A stretch of DNA of 64,000 nt from Ornithodoros turicata (Eukaryota > Arthropoda > Arachnida > Ixodida > Argasidae). Within the stretch, counting starts at the first letter, position 1; each line of letters starts with the position of its first letter. Positions 39,750 to 49,460 of this stretch are shown here, in pieces. The translations under genes and the position numbers were made by a program. The notes beneath the pieces are model-generated. The model did not search any database. It saw only the letters and a list, made by a program, of their open reading frames with translations, and was not told the origin of the DNA. The stretch lies in assembly GCF_037126465.1 (NCBI RefSeq), contig NC_088201.1:8747001-8811000 (forward strand), in the 5' to 3' direction.

Positions 39750-40043
39750 TGCCACGAATCATCATCGCGAAACTTCCAGGGTAGGCACGAAACGGTACAT
39801 CTCATCCCGGCGCATGCTGAAGAAGAAGCAAGAAGCACCAGACACATCGCCTGCTCTCTGGCAAACGCACGTGCTGTTTCTAGACTTTTCGGCGCGACGC
39901 TTAAATGCTTGTGCGCTCCAAGCTGGAGCATTCATTCTTTGGACTCAGTTGTGTTCAGAGAGCTATCACTCTTGTGTTTTGCTACCAAGTAGTCTAATAA
40001 ACCGTTCGCTGTTTATTCGACGACTCGCCGACGCTTCGTGACA
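39750..40043 (+). repeat. Gypsy 3' LTR
   Basis: A 294-bp LTR from TGCCACGAATCATC to CGCTTCGTGACA. AATAAA (CTAATAAACCGTTCGC, near 39994) lies about 45 bp from its end and would serve as the polyadenylation signal. The 5' 122 bp match the truncated 5' LTR with one 3-bp indel. Followed by ATAT, the target duplication. Confidence 0.93.
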
Positions 40044-40076
40044 ATATTATAAATATTACTATTTATAATATTGTCA
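40037..40076. repeat. Perfect palindrome across the gypsy right end
   Basis: GTGACAATATTATAAATA is followed by TTAC and then the exact complement TATTTATAATATTGTCAC. The left arm includes the last six bases of the LTR and the ATAT duplication; the right arm is flanking DNA. The palindrome continues no further (ACGAAGC does not recur on the right). Confidence 0.85.
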
Positions 40077-40760
40077 CCTGGGCAATGTCTGCAGCGCGTT
40101 CAGTCCGGAATCACTGCAATCTCGGGGAGCGGAGTCGTGGAGTAATTCGTGGAAAGAACACGACCGTGTTCTTTGCTCGACCGCTATTAATATCGGCGCA
40201 TTATTCAAAAATCACGCCCTTAATCGCTTTCAGAAACGAAGAGGGTCATCAAGACCCGTTTTTTCCGAGCGTATTGCATCTTCCGTCCGCAATACATTAA
40301 GTCCAGATTCTATACATTAGCAAATGCCGGCTGTTTATATTACGCTTCGTCGTCCATTCAATATCCGAGCAAATGCTCGTTCGCGTGGCGTATGCAGGGT
40401 ATAACTAAGTGAGTATAACAGTGATCCCTCCTTCGCTGTTTCTTCAGATCGCTGTATTTTGAGGGCCTTTGGTTGATGCCTTTTCAAGTTGCGAACCATT
40501 TTGTAACGACAAAAATAATATAGTGCAACTTACTAAACCGGCCCTAAATAAGTAATGGACGAATTAAGGAACTGTGCAAATGGAAAGTTTTGCCCAAGAC
40601 ATGGGCAGTTCATTTAAAGTTGATTTCATCGCATTTAATTACAGTGATAGCACAGAGCTTGACGTCACAATTCGGTAATACCATACCGCGAGGAACGGGA
40701 TAGAGTATCACCCATGGCGATGAACACACCCCTATCATCATCGAAATAGTCATTCCTCGC
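40077..40760. other. No gene recognised
   Basis: There are short frames without motifs. No terminal repeats or RNA genes were read. Confidence 0.4.
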
Positions 40761-40884
40761 TAATGCGCCAAAAAAACCTTAATCATCATCATCATCATCA
40801 CATCACCTTGTTGTTTGGCGCATTATAGCGCCCTAGTAGCTTTTGCGCCAAAAAACTCCAATCATCATCATCATCATCATCAAA
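40761..40884 (+). repeat. Two tandem LINE 3' termini, design II
   Basis: First copy (5'-truncated): TAATGCGCCAAAAAAACCTT followed by (ATC)n. Second: TTTGGCGCATTATAGCGCCC, TAGTAGCTTTTGCGCCAAAA, AACTCCA and (ATC)7. GGCGCA and TGCGCC in the second copy can pair as a stem. Head-to-tail copies joined through the triplet repeat are a known by-product of LINE-type insertion and help define the element's true 3' end. Confidence 0.8.
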
Positions 40885-41004
40885 ATAAAGTGGTTGCTGT
40901 TGGCGGTGGCAGAGATTTGTCCGCAGCAAGTATTTCTGGAACGTTGCGCTTTTTCTACTTGTACTGTCGGAGTGATCGGAAGCGTGTCCCTCATCTGTCA
41001 TGTG

Positions 41005-41095
41005 TGCTCTATCCATTTGAATCCCATCTTATTCACATAATACCCGCACCTACTGGGGCAAGGCACCGTAATTCCGGCGGTTGTTGCAATAAGCA
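41005..41095 (+). repeat. LINE 3' end, design III
   Basis: CTTATTCACATAATACCCGC followed by CTGGGGCAAGGCACCGTAAT and TCCGGCGGTTGTTG matches ATAATG..ACGGGGTAGGGCACCGGAATTCCTGCGGTGAAA at 52.6 kb. No triplet run and no coding part remain. Confidence 0.6.
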
Positions 41096-41224
41096 TTTTT
41101 GTATGTTGTTGTTCATTGTATTTCCGCTGTCGCGATTAGACGCAGTTGTATCGGAGAGGGGGGGGGGGGGCGATAAGGTAATTTCTTACAGTAACCTGTT
41201 TGAGTCAAAAAGAGAGAATAACAT

Positions 41225-41722
41225 CATACCTGGGTAAATTACTTCTAAAATGCAACTAAATTACATTACTCATTACTCCAGTTAGAATTAAATTACATTA
41301 CGTTACTCATTACTGTAAGTAAAATGTAATGAAATTACATTACAATTACTTCGAAAAAGTAATGATATTACTAAGTCATTACTGCGAGCTTAATCACACT
41401 CTTCTATTTGTCTGACTCACGTATGACGTATCGTTCCACACTGTAGAGACGAAGATGACACAGTGTATCACGGCAACAGGAAGACTGTCCACAGGATGGG
41501 GCCCGCAAACAATGATTCTCCAATGCCACAAACTGTTAGCGTGAACACTCGATTCTTTCGTAAAAAGTAATGAGTAATGTCATTAAAATTACTGCCCAAA
41601 TGTAATTAAATTGCATTACAAATTACATAATGTCAAAAGTAATGCATTACATTACAAATTACCAGAAAAAGTAATTCATTACTATAATTTCATTACAGTA
41701 ATGACATTACTACCCAGGTATG
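41225..41722. mobile_element. hAT-like MITE with dense GTAAT/ATTAC arrays
   Basis: The termini CATACCTGGGTA (left) and TACCCAGGTATG (right) are exact complements. The element is flanked on both sides by AATAACAT (41217-41224 and 41723-41730), an exact 8-bp target duplication as made by hAT transposases. About 150-200 bp at each end consist of irregular repeats of CATTACTCATTAC/GTAATGAGTAATG; the unique centre (about 41395-41560) has no reading frame. It is 498 bp and non-autonomous. Confidence 0.93.
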
Positions 41723-41730
41723 AATAACAT

Positions 41731-42475
41731 ACGGGTAGCAGATAAAATAGCGGATGAACTCCGTAGCGAAAAAGCCTGAGGGGTGGGCAACGTGTGTCCG
41801 TCTTTTCGTCAACGTCAGTGTCGTCCATCTTTTCATTGCCGACGCTCAGGGTTTTTCATCGGGCAGCAGCAGAATTCGTCGGGGGAGGAATCAACCTCGC
41901 CTTATTTTTATTTTGACATCTAATCCTGCTTCCTCTTTCTTCCGAGTGAAAAAGCCCGAGTTTGCATCGGAACTTTTATGCCGTATTGCCATTCCTCTTT
42001 CTCCGTCGCTGCCACCTTTTGACGAATCGTTCCCAAACAAACATATCGAAGCAAATGAGACGCCACACGTTTGGCACATCTACCCGCTCTCATACGAACG
42101 CGAACGACCCTGGAGGATGATGTGCGTAACTATAAATCGTAGGAGATTTCGCTCCAGCGACGCTGAAGACAGATGTAGGGAAAGTTCACATTCTGGAAAA
42201 CTCCAGCATCGTTTTTTTTTTTTTTTTTGACAGACGAGGTGACAACACTTCTTTCAGACACATTCATCCGAGGTAGATGTGAAGGGCAGCGAAGCGGGAA
42301 GCAAGAGGGATCCGTACCCATCCAGTACGACGTATTCACGTGACGCGAACGAATATACAAAGTACATTTCCTCTATGTTTTTCGACTGAAGACACGCGCA
42401 GATAAGTACAACAAATGTGCAGGTCTCCTCTCAAACCCACTCTTAGCTCAGACATTTACAAGTATACATAGATAT
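41731..42475. other. No gene recognised; T run
   Basis: A plus-strand 158-codon frame (41754-42230) has no recognisable domain and ends in a T-run-encoded Phe stretch (42212-42229). The T run could be the poly-A tail of a minus-strand retrocopy, but I cannot identify one. Confidence 0.4.
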
Positions 42476-42573
42476 ACGAGGCCTGAGCGAGAAGCTACTG
42501 AAGCGGTACTTCGGTCCCTACAAAGTACTTCGACGCATTCGAGACCTGGATCACGAAGTGGTACCTGAGGGCA
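42476..42573 (+). repeat. 98-bp fragment of gypsy integrase C-terminus
   Basis: It matches 39478-39575 with one substitution (GATTACGAAG in the element, GATCACGAAG here). It ends abruptly at GTACCTGAGGGCA and is followed at once by SINE-body sequence. It lies 2.4 kb beyond the gypsy element in the same orientation. Confidence 0.93.
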
Positions 42574-42575
42574 CC

Positions 42576-42889
42576 ATGCGCCCAGGGCCGACTTCATGGG
42601 GAACTGTGCCGACATTCGTCGTTCGGAAAACCTCAGACAGCACAGCCGGTGGTAGGATTCGAACCCACCACCTTCCAGTCTTCAGCACCATCAAAGGATT
42701 GCGGCGCGTGAAACACAGCGTGAAACGCAGCGTGAATGGGAGCGTGCGAGCGAATTGTATGGTCACGTAAGTCAAGTATAGCTCAAGTATAGCTGAAGTA
42801 TAGCTCAACGTAGAAGCTGGATACCAGTGTTGTCGATGCAACATCCTGGCCGGCAGGAAATGGAAACGCAGCTGCTTGTCATGCTTCGT
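42576..42889 (-). repeat. SINE-containing duplicated segment, copy 1
   Basis: On the minus strand the SINE part has B-box GGTTCGAATCC within GGTGGTGGGTTCGAATCCTA, then CCGGCTGTGCTGTCTGAGG, GTCGGCACAGTTCCCCATGA and GTCGGCCCTGGGCGCAT. The segment then extends into non-SINE DNA (GGATTGCGGCGCGTGAAACA, a few TAGCTCAAGTA units, AAGCTGGATACCAGTGTTGT). The same 314 bp recur at 43346-43696. The SINE's own 3' half is missing and replaced by the gypsy fragment. Confidence 0.88.
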
Positions 42890-42929
42890 TTCTACTGGCT
42901 GCTGCGCATCCGCGCACCCCACTGAGTTC

Positions 42930-43345
42930 ACGATCGAAGTGTAAGCTCAACTAACTAAACTCAACTAACTAACTAACTAGAGTAAGCTCAACTAACTAAA
43001 CTAAACTAACTAACTAACTAGAGTAAGCTCAACTAACTAACTAAAACTCACTAATGCCTTAGACGTTCATCACGTTCTAAGTGCAACGTCGGTGAAATAT
43101 TAGCGGTGTGCTAGCATCAACATTTTTCATTTACTGTGGACCTTTGCGTTAGAGCCTTCTGAAAAAAAAAAAAAAAAAAGAAGAGCGCCTAATATTTGTC
43201 ACTTCTGGATTAGCTGTGATCACATGAAAGGATTTTTTCTTTATTCTGTGTTAGCGCCGCGAAGCAACTGTGGCTATAAGCGGCGTACAGATGTGGACAG
43301 ATGGAGAGAGGACAGCAGGAAGGAGTGGGGGACAGGCAGGTCAGT
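42930..43345. repeat. CTAACTAA tandem repeats and SINE 3' half
   Basis: Imperfect CTAACTAA/CTCAACTAACTAA repeats fill 42949-43046. An A run lies at 43163-43179. From 43235 to 43345 the minus strand carries the SINE body CCTGTCCCCCACTCCTTCCT, GCTGTCCTCTCTCCATCTGT, CCACATCTGTACGCCGCTTA, continuous with the SINE in copy 2. Confidence 0.8.
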
Positions 43346-43696
43346 ATGCGCCCAGGGCCGACTTCATGGGGAACTGTGCCGACATTCGTCGTTCGGAAAA
43401 CCTCAGACAGCACAGCCGGTGGTAGGATTCGAACCCACCACCTCCCAGTCTTCAGCACCATCAAAGGATTGCGGCGCGTGAAACACAGTGTGAAACACAG
43501 CGTGAATGGGAGCGTGCGAGAGAATTGTATGGTCACGTTTAAGTCAAGTATAGCTCAAGTATAGCTCAAGTATAGCTCAAGTATAGCTCAAGTATAGCTC
43601 AAGTATATAGCTCAACGTAGAAGCTGGATACCAGTGTTGTCGATGCAACATCCTGGCCGGCAGGAAATGGAAACACAGCTGCTTGTCATGCTTCGT
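43346..43696 (-). repeat. SINE-containing duplicated segment, copy 2
   Basis: Same content and order as copy 1, with the TAGCTCAAGTA unit expanded to about six tandem copies at 43545-43600 instead of three. In this copy the SINE is continuous with its 3' half (43235-43345), so copy 2 has the original SINE structure and copy 1 is the rearranged one. Confidence 0.88.
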
Positions 43697-44254
43697 CGCT
43701 TGTCATGCGCATCCGCGACTTTTTGCGTGAAATTCAACACTCTCTTGGCGTGCTACCCAACGGACGGAAAACCGGCCCTGTGCTTGCGAGTTTACGCAAT
43801 ACGTAAAGGCCAACCGCCATGGAGCGAATGTGCGGCGAAAAAGCGGCGAACTTCGTCTTGCGTCGGACGCCCAGCGCGAAGCATAAAAAATGTGGGCGTT
43901 CGCCGGTGATCAGCTATTTTCGCTCAGCGCCCGCGAATTCTGGAAGTGTCAACTGCGGATGAACGCGAGGCGGGTCAATCAAAGCGCGCTCAGTCCGGTA
44001 CGATTTTGCGCCACCTACGTCTCGTTACGTCTGCTCACTGGCTACGACTGCGCCTATGACCTATGTCGGCTCACTGCCTAGCCTAGTACACCGCTAGACC
44101 GCCATGCATAATTTGCCAAGAAACGCCTTTTAATTTAGCAGTATTGAACGTGCCTTTCGGTACATCACTGGACACCTCTTTTTAAACAGTTGCAAAAATT
44201 CGCTCCACGGAGCTCGACCTTAGCTCGACCCAGACCTTAGCTCGACCTTAACGC
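43697..44254. other. No gene recognised
   Basis: Short frames without motifs. A short repeat, TTAGCTCGACC, occurs three times at 44219-44248. Confidence 0.4.
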
Positions 44255-44553
44255 GTACCCAGCCAAAAAAATCTGTAATTTTACTCACAACTGCACAAGT
44301 GACTGCTAACTCTGTTGTCGGCATATGTGCCGTAACCTAGATATTATAAAAAATTCATTTGGAGTGCACACTACACAGCTCGCATAAGCGAAAAGAATGA
44401 CACTTACATTAAACGGATATTAAACTGCGAAAGCCCAGTCTGGAACCGTGCAGTGTGCACTCCAAACGGGTTACTGCACGAATGCCGGCAGCACAGTTAG
44501 CAGTCACTTCTGCAGTAAAATTACGTAATTTTTTTCTGCACATTACAGTGTAC
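44255..44553. mobile_element. Foldback element with long imperfect inverted repeats
   Basis: The left arm AAAAAAATCTGTAATTTTAC, AACTGCACAAGTGACTGCTA, ACTCTGTTGTCGGCATATGT, GCCGTAACC...TTTGGAGTGCACACT is matched in complement by the right arm ending TGCAGTAAAATTACGTAATT, TTTTTCTGCAC, through AGTTAGCAGTCACTTCTGCA and AGTGTGCACTCCAAACGGGT. The arms are about 115-125 bp with gaps around a centre of about 60 bp. No clear target duplication; superfamily unassigned; no coding capacity. Confidence 0.8.
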
Positions 44554-44644
44554 ACACAGTGTACGCCGGCGGTTACCGTGGCAAAGGAAGAGGACTGCTC
44601 ACATGTTTACTGATTGACTGATTGATGGCTGTCTGAATGATGTT

Positions 44645-44704
44645 TGATGATGATGATGATTGGAGTTTTAATGGCGCATTAACTACATAGGTCATAATGC
44701 GCCA
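44645..44704 (-). repeat. Solo LINE 3' terminus, design II
   Basis: Minus strand: TTGGCGCATTATGACCTATG, TAGTTAATGCGCCATTAAAA, CTCCAATCATC and more ATC units. Stem GGCGCATTA/TAATGCGCC is perfect. Confidence 0.8.
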
Positions 44705-45554
44705 ACACCGTCTGAATGATGTTTACTGACATGATTCTCTACAGGACAACCAGTAGGCCAACCAAATCCCAGAACAGGAGGGATCGCCGTTCCTCCCCGT
44801 AACATCATCTTTTGCTTGACCCTCTCTTCCTTCCCCTTTCCTTCCACGTGGAGAACCGAGCCGCCAGTTCCGGGTAGGCTCACCGCATCTTCCCCGAACG
44901 AAGCAGTCTCGCCCCCAAAAGCTTGTCACTTCCGTACGCGGTGATGTTCGGAGCCCCAATTCCAACGAAGGCGCCCGTCCGCAGCTACGAGCGTGTGTGT
45001 TGTGCTTCCTTGCTTCCTTCCTGAGTGTAATTTTATTTGTCTCGTGACATTACTTTTATGAATAGAGGGTGTGTCTTTTTGTATTCGTTACACATATTCT
45101 AAAAAAAAAAGCTATGGAGCAGAATAGATGCCGTTTTTGCAGGTGAGTTATACTGCCAAGCGGACAGGTTTTTTTTTTTTTTTTTCGAGGAGAGTCTGTT
45201 ATTACTACGTGACTAAGTAACTAAAATTCATTAAGTAATTAACTCGGGCAAAAGTGAGACAGCAGAATGGGAGACAATCCTGTTGAATGCCATTCTATTT
45301 ATTTATTTTTTTAAATATAAAATCCTGCAACGAGTGCGTAAGTTGAAATATTCATCGGCGAATTTTCTTATGTAAACGACCCTAAACGAAAACCGCGTGC
45401 ATGATCAACGCCGTCGGCGGCTTGTCGGGGCCGCAGAGATCTGGCCAGCAGATGGTGGTGGTGGTGGTGGTGGCGGTGGTGGTGGTGATGATGAAAGGGC
45501 TTGCCGTTGTCGGCCTCACGTATCTGGGCAACGTCACGACTGACGCCCTGGGGA
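44705..45554. other. No gene recognised; T runs and GTG microsatellite
   Basis: An 80-codon Arg/Gly-rich minus-strand frame (44723-44965) has no recognised domain. A T run lies at 45169-45185 and (GGT)n at 45453-45489. I see no transposon termini. Confidence 0.4.
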
Positions 45555-45670
45555 AATGTGCGTCCTGGGCCGACTTCTTCGAATCCCGGTGCCGGCCGTG
45601 CTGTCTGGGGTTTTTCCTGAGTTTTCCACAGAGGCTTTCAGACATATGTCGGCACAGTTCCCCTAGAAAT
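45555..45670 (+). repeat. SINE fragment, plus orientation
   Basis: ACTTCTTCGAATCCCGGTGC (B-box region), CCGTGCTGTCTGGGGTTTTT, CCTGAGTTTTCC and TATGTCGGCACAGTTCCCC follow the same order as the SINE body at 42.6 and 43.4 kb. The A-box head and the 3' half are not recognisable. Confidence 0.7.
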
Positions 45671-47483
45671 TGGCCAGCAGATCAGTTCCTACTCCAATCA
45701 GCTCCATCGCTCCAATGCCCTTCGACGTGGAGTGAGCGTTGGCCTCGCTGGGGTCCTGGTGCGCGCGGTTTCAGTTCATTATCTCCGCAAAATCCCAAGT
45801 ACGTGCTCGTTTCAAGATTATTCAAACACAGAATGGCTTTCAACAATGACTGTCTCTCAATCTGCTGTCTCACTTTTTCCCGACAGTCCCTAATTAAAGA
45901 GCTAATTAATTAATTTTAGGTAGCTATAGTCATCTATGCTCCAAGACAACTCAAGAGCTGCAGGCACGGAGGTGTATTTCTCTACCGGCGGACAACGTCG
46001 TCCGCGCATTGTGAGTGGGGCACACCAGACGGCTCTGGGGCATATACGAGACGGCGGCGGACGTGGAAGCCGATCGGCATGTTTTATTAGCGCAAATATT
46101 TTTACATGTTTGTTTTAAAAGCGTGTAATATGCTCTATAGTCAGTGATAACATAAGTCATACACTTGACCCCGCCCCCACACAAGAATTGCTCGCGCGCG
46201 TGAATGTAGTTCGGCGCGGCCAAGTGGGGACTCGGGGGAGAGAGGGAGCGGGCACTACATCGCGAAGCGGGGGCGTCGTGCAAAGGCTGGTAGCCAATCG
46301 CAGGAGCCTTCCGCGGATGAGTGGGCGGTCCCAATTGTAGGACTTAAGTTGTCACTGACTATAAGTACATTATATCCGACTGGGGCTTTCGCAACATGAC
46401 CAGAGTACAAGCAACAGTTTGAAGTATGCGGGAGCGTTATGTTGTGACGCGGAAGCGTTATGCACCCGAATAAGCCAATCACGGACGTCTTAAGATGTGA
46501 GGGCAATGTTGACCTGCGAGAGTTAATCTCTCCCGAGGTATAGTAGTTATATGGTCTCTTCGAGAGAATGTCTGCCTGGCCGTGTAACCCACCTGGAAAG
46601 ACTGTTTCTAGTCTCGTAGCCTTTTATTTAAAAAATCTGAAGAATTAAAAAAAATATCCTGTATAAATCAGAGGGTGTAATACCTATACAGCTCTTGCAA
46701 TGGAGCAGGTAACACCCATGGTGGGTTGCTGAAAGCTCCAAGGTTTACTTTATTTTACTAATTTATTAACTAACTAACTAACTACCTACCTATATTTTAT
46801 CATCAGGGTGCCTATGACCGACATGCATCCCCGCTGAGGCTTGTGCTGTTGGTGAACACAAGGAAAGAAGGCATTATTATTATTATTATTATTATTATCT
46901 CTCTTGTTGTTAGATGGCGCCCTATACGCTCTGCAAGTAACTGAGCGTTCTGCGCGTATCTCCTCTCCCGGTTACTCCACTCGGAAAGCCCCATTGGCTA
47001 CGGCGGCGCCCTCCCTCTTCCCTCACACTGCCTCCTCTCATGCGTAGAGACGCACTTGCACAGAGTATACAAAAAAGCTTGAATGAATGGATCTCCACTC
47101 TTTCATAAATAAAGCAAAAAGATATCCCTAACAAAGTTCTATTACACCTATCGTTATCGTATGACTGGTTATGCAGCATAACTTTAACGAATATCAAATG
47201 GCATTAATGTATCTACGTGTAACGTCTCAATGCTTTTTTGTTAATCAACATATGTAATGGCAGTACGTCACTGTAAATTCTATTAAATACTTGAACGTGA
47301 ATCAGCGAATCCGTGCGAATTTGGTTTTTTCTGAAGCAAAAAGGTGCAGAAACGCTATGTGTTAGCAGTCTTCTCTTTTATTAACGTTACGAGTGTATGA
47401 GCTGCGAAGGAAACTCCCTTGGAACCGCACTCGGGCGCAATTTTTAGCCTAGGTTGTAATAACAGCCCTCTGTTATTACAATT
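45671..47483. other. No gene recognised
   Basis: Frames up to 127 codons occur on both strands without motifs. (ACTA)n lies near 46770-46790 and (ATT)n at 46873-46899. Nothing else could be supported. Confidence 0.4.
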
Positions 47484-47491
47484 CATCAACC

Positions 47492-48335
47492 CAGTGCCGC
47501 GTATGCCAAAGGCAGTCTGGCCATTAGGAGGAGCCTAAAAAAGAGGCTCGACCTGCCAATCAAACTTAGGCGCATTTCATTGGTTACCGTTTTCCATGGG
47601 AGCTCCCATGACACCAGATTTTCTCCAAGATGGAGGATGGTGCTTGGAACGGCGAAGCGGAGATTTCGTGACAAAAAATTTTCACATACTACTTTAATTT
47701 CATACAGTGAGTATATATCCTCATGTACGCGTCTGCAAAATCAGCTTCAACTTTCGCTCCGGCATAATTATTTACGCGAAAATGGGATGTTTCGTCGTTT
47801 CGTCGGTAACGTTATGTCCAGTTAAGACCGTGATACCAAGAAAATCGCAAGAAGGACGGCCCTTATACGCAGGATTTTGCATTATATAATTGCACTTTAT
47901 TTATACATACATCTTCGCTCATTTTTGATTCGATCTTCTTACATTACGTGATTTAAAACTTCTTACGGGCAGTCGTCTGCTACGAAGAAGCGCTTGTACC
48001 GTTCTCCTGGCCAGTCACTTCTGCCAGCAACCATTTCTGCAATTCTGAGAATTCCCAACATGCCTCTCTCCATGCAGATGGCGTTGATAAAAGTGGACGC
48101 AAAATCCGTCATTTTGGTCTGTCAACAGTGATATCCGTTTCAATCCAAATCAATCGAGTTTCTCCAAAATGGTGCCACCCAGTAAATAAGGGTGAAATAT
48201 AAGTACTGGATGGATGTAATAATAGAGAACTGTATTTCGATCTGTGATTGGCTAGATACCTCAAAAAGTGGGTGGACCCTCAGGTATAGGCAGGTCCCAT
48301 TAATGGCCATACTCCCTTTGGCATACACGGCACTG
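47492..48335. mobile_element. hAT-like non-autonomous element, 844 bp
   Basis: The termini CAGTGCCGCGTATGCCAAAG (left) and CTTTGGCATACACGGCACTG (right) are inverted repeats with one mismatch, extending inward with gaps (TGGCCATTA on both). Both sides carry CATCAACC (47484-47491 and 48336-48343), an exact 8-bp target duplication. There is no transposase; a small minus-strand frame (47963-48112) is inside. The terminal CAGTG and 8-bp duplication support the hAT superfamily. Confidence 0.93.
47963..48112 (-). CDS. Small unrecognised frame inside the hAT-like element, 49 residues
   Basis: The minus strand begins CAAAATGACG and encodes MTDFASTFINAICMERGMLG, ILRIAEMVAGRSDWPG, ERYKRFFVADDCP and TAA. 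The frame is interesting because its edges look like splice sites: TTGACAG just upstream and CCC-GTAAGAAG at its end, where GTAAG would be a donor overlapping the stop. I do not recognise the product. It could be a captured host exon, a scrap of the parental element's gene, or chance. Confidence 0.3.
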   Translation of the reverse strand: MTDFASTFINAICMERGMLGILRIAEMVAGRSDWPGERYKRFFVADDCP

Positions 48336-48343
48336 CATCAACC

Positions 48344-49405
48344 GACATTCAGGTGACCCCTGGAGAGTATATGGCAAAGTTCAACCATGTGCGTGTCCTT
48401 GCGCTTCGCTTATCACGTTATTCGCGATCGTTGAAACAGCTCTGCATGACTATTATGCGCGCCAGGCACGGCAAACACAACGGGAATACGTTTACGCTAA
48501 TCCCCAACAGACGCAAATTGCATCTGTTGGCCAAATAAGTCGTGAATGAAGGAAAGCGTGTTATACGTATGTGCTTCATACCCATCAATATTGTTTACCA
48601 CGTGCATAATTTCACGTTCTGTGTCACAAAGAAGTCAGTGACACACGACTGAAATAGTGGATGTGTTTGCAGCCTCAAAACCAATAAACAAAGCAAAAAA
48701 AAAAAGTTGTTTGGTTCTGGGTCTGGTTCTTCTGCTGCGCCACGCGTACTATACTGTCATGCGCAGGAGTTGCTCTGATTGGTCCCTTGCTCTCAAACAA
48801 CCAATGATAACCCCTTTGCTAACGCCACGAATTCCCGTTGTTAAAGCCAGTACGCCTCGGCGATATGAATAGTGATCGCGAAAGAAATGCGCGAATGCCA
48901 AAATATCTCAGCGTAGGATAACCAGTTAGTGGCCGTTTCTTGGATTGAAATGTCACGTACGATTCAATTTGTGTTGAACGTATTAGTATTTCCTACGATT
49001 AAAAGTACTGTGCCTATGTTTTCGCTGGCTTTGCAACCGCTGTAGAAACACCAGCGGTACAGTTGTTAACTATCGGACAAATAAAAGTAGCCAGGACGCA
49101 ACTGATGGATCACATATTGATATCTCATTGTCCATCATGGTTAAGGAATGACTGTACTTACAAGACATTCGAAATTCCGAAAACAAGCAACATATATTAA
49201 ATAAAAACAGCATCGACGAAGGCTAACTTGATGACGTAGCGAGAAGCTCTTCTTCTGGCAGTTTTCAAAGCAGCTTTGCGAAATTGGAACACTTCCACGC
49301 GCGCTTAAGAAGAAGGCGAACTTTACCCCAGCTGAAGCACATGTTGGGATGAAGACACAACATGCATAAATAAATATGCACAATTTTTTTGCAGCCACTC
49401 ATTAA
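48344..49405. other. No gene recognised
   Basis: There are short frames only, with an A run at 48695-48705. No transposon termini were read. Confidence 0.4.
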
Positions 49406-49460
49406 ATGATGATGATGATGATTTGAGTTTTTTTGGCGCAAAAGCTACTAGGGCTATAAG
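49406..49460 (-). repeat. Solo LINE 3' terminus, design II
   Basis: Minus strand: TATAGCCCTAGTAGCTTTTG, CGCCAAAAAAACTCAAATCA and ATC units. The 5' arm of the stem is truncated. It is closest to the second copy at 40811-40884 (CCCTAGTAGCTTTTGCGCCA in both). Confidence 0.78.

Larger units (their letters stand above)
36848..40043 (+). mobile_element. Ty3/gypsy LTR retrotransposon, internally deleted
   Basis: An LTR element with a truncated 5' LTR (122 bp), no primer-binding site, no gag and no protease, but with RT, RNase H and integrase, and a complete 3' LTR of 294 bp (39750-40043, TG...CA). A purine-rich GGAGGGAGCAA precedes the 3' LTR. Flanking ATAT on both sides marks the insertion. The deletion therefore happened after insertion, or the copy was mobilised in a deleted form; retained 4-bp duplication and both outer ends show the locus is a single insertion. 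No env-like frame is present. Three coding breaks are visible (see pol entries), so the copy is not autonomous. Confidence 0.93.

Noticed and set aside
36848..40043. Endogenous retrovirus or errantivirus
   Set aside because: No env-like frame between integrase and the 3' LTR; the space is only 100 bp, so it is a retrotransposon.
41754..42230. 158-codon frame as a host exon
   Set aside because: It ends in a T-run-encoded poly-Phe and has no recognisable domain.
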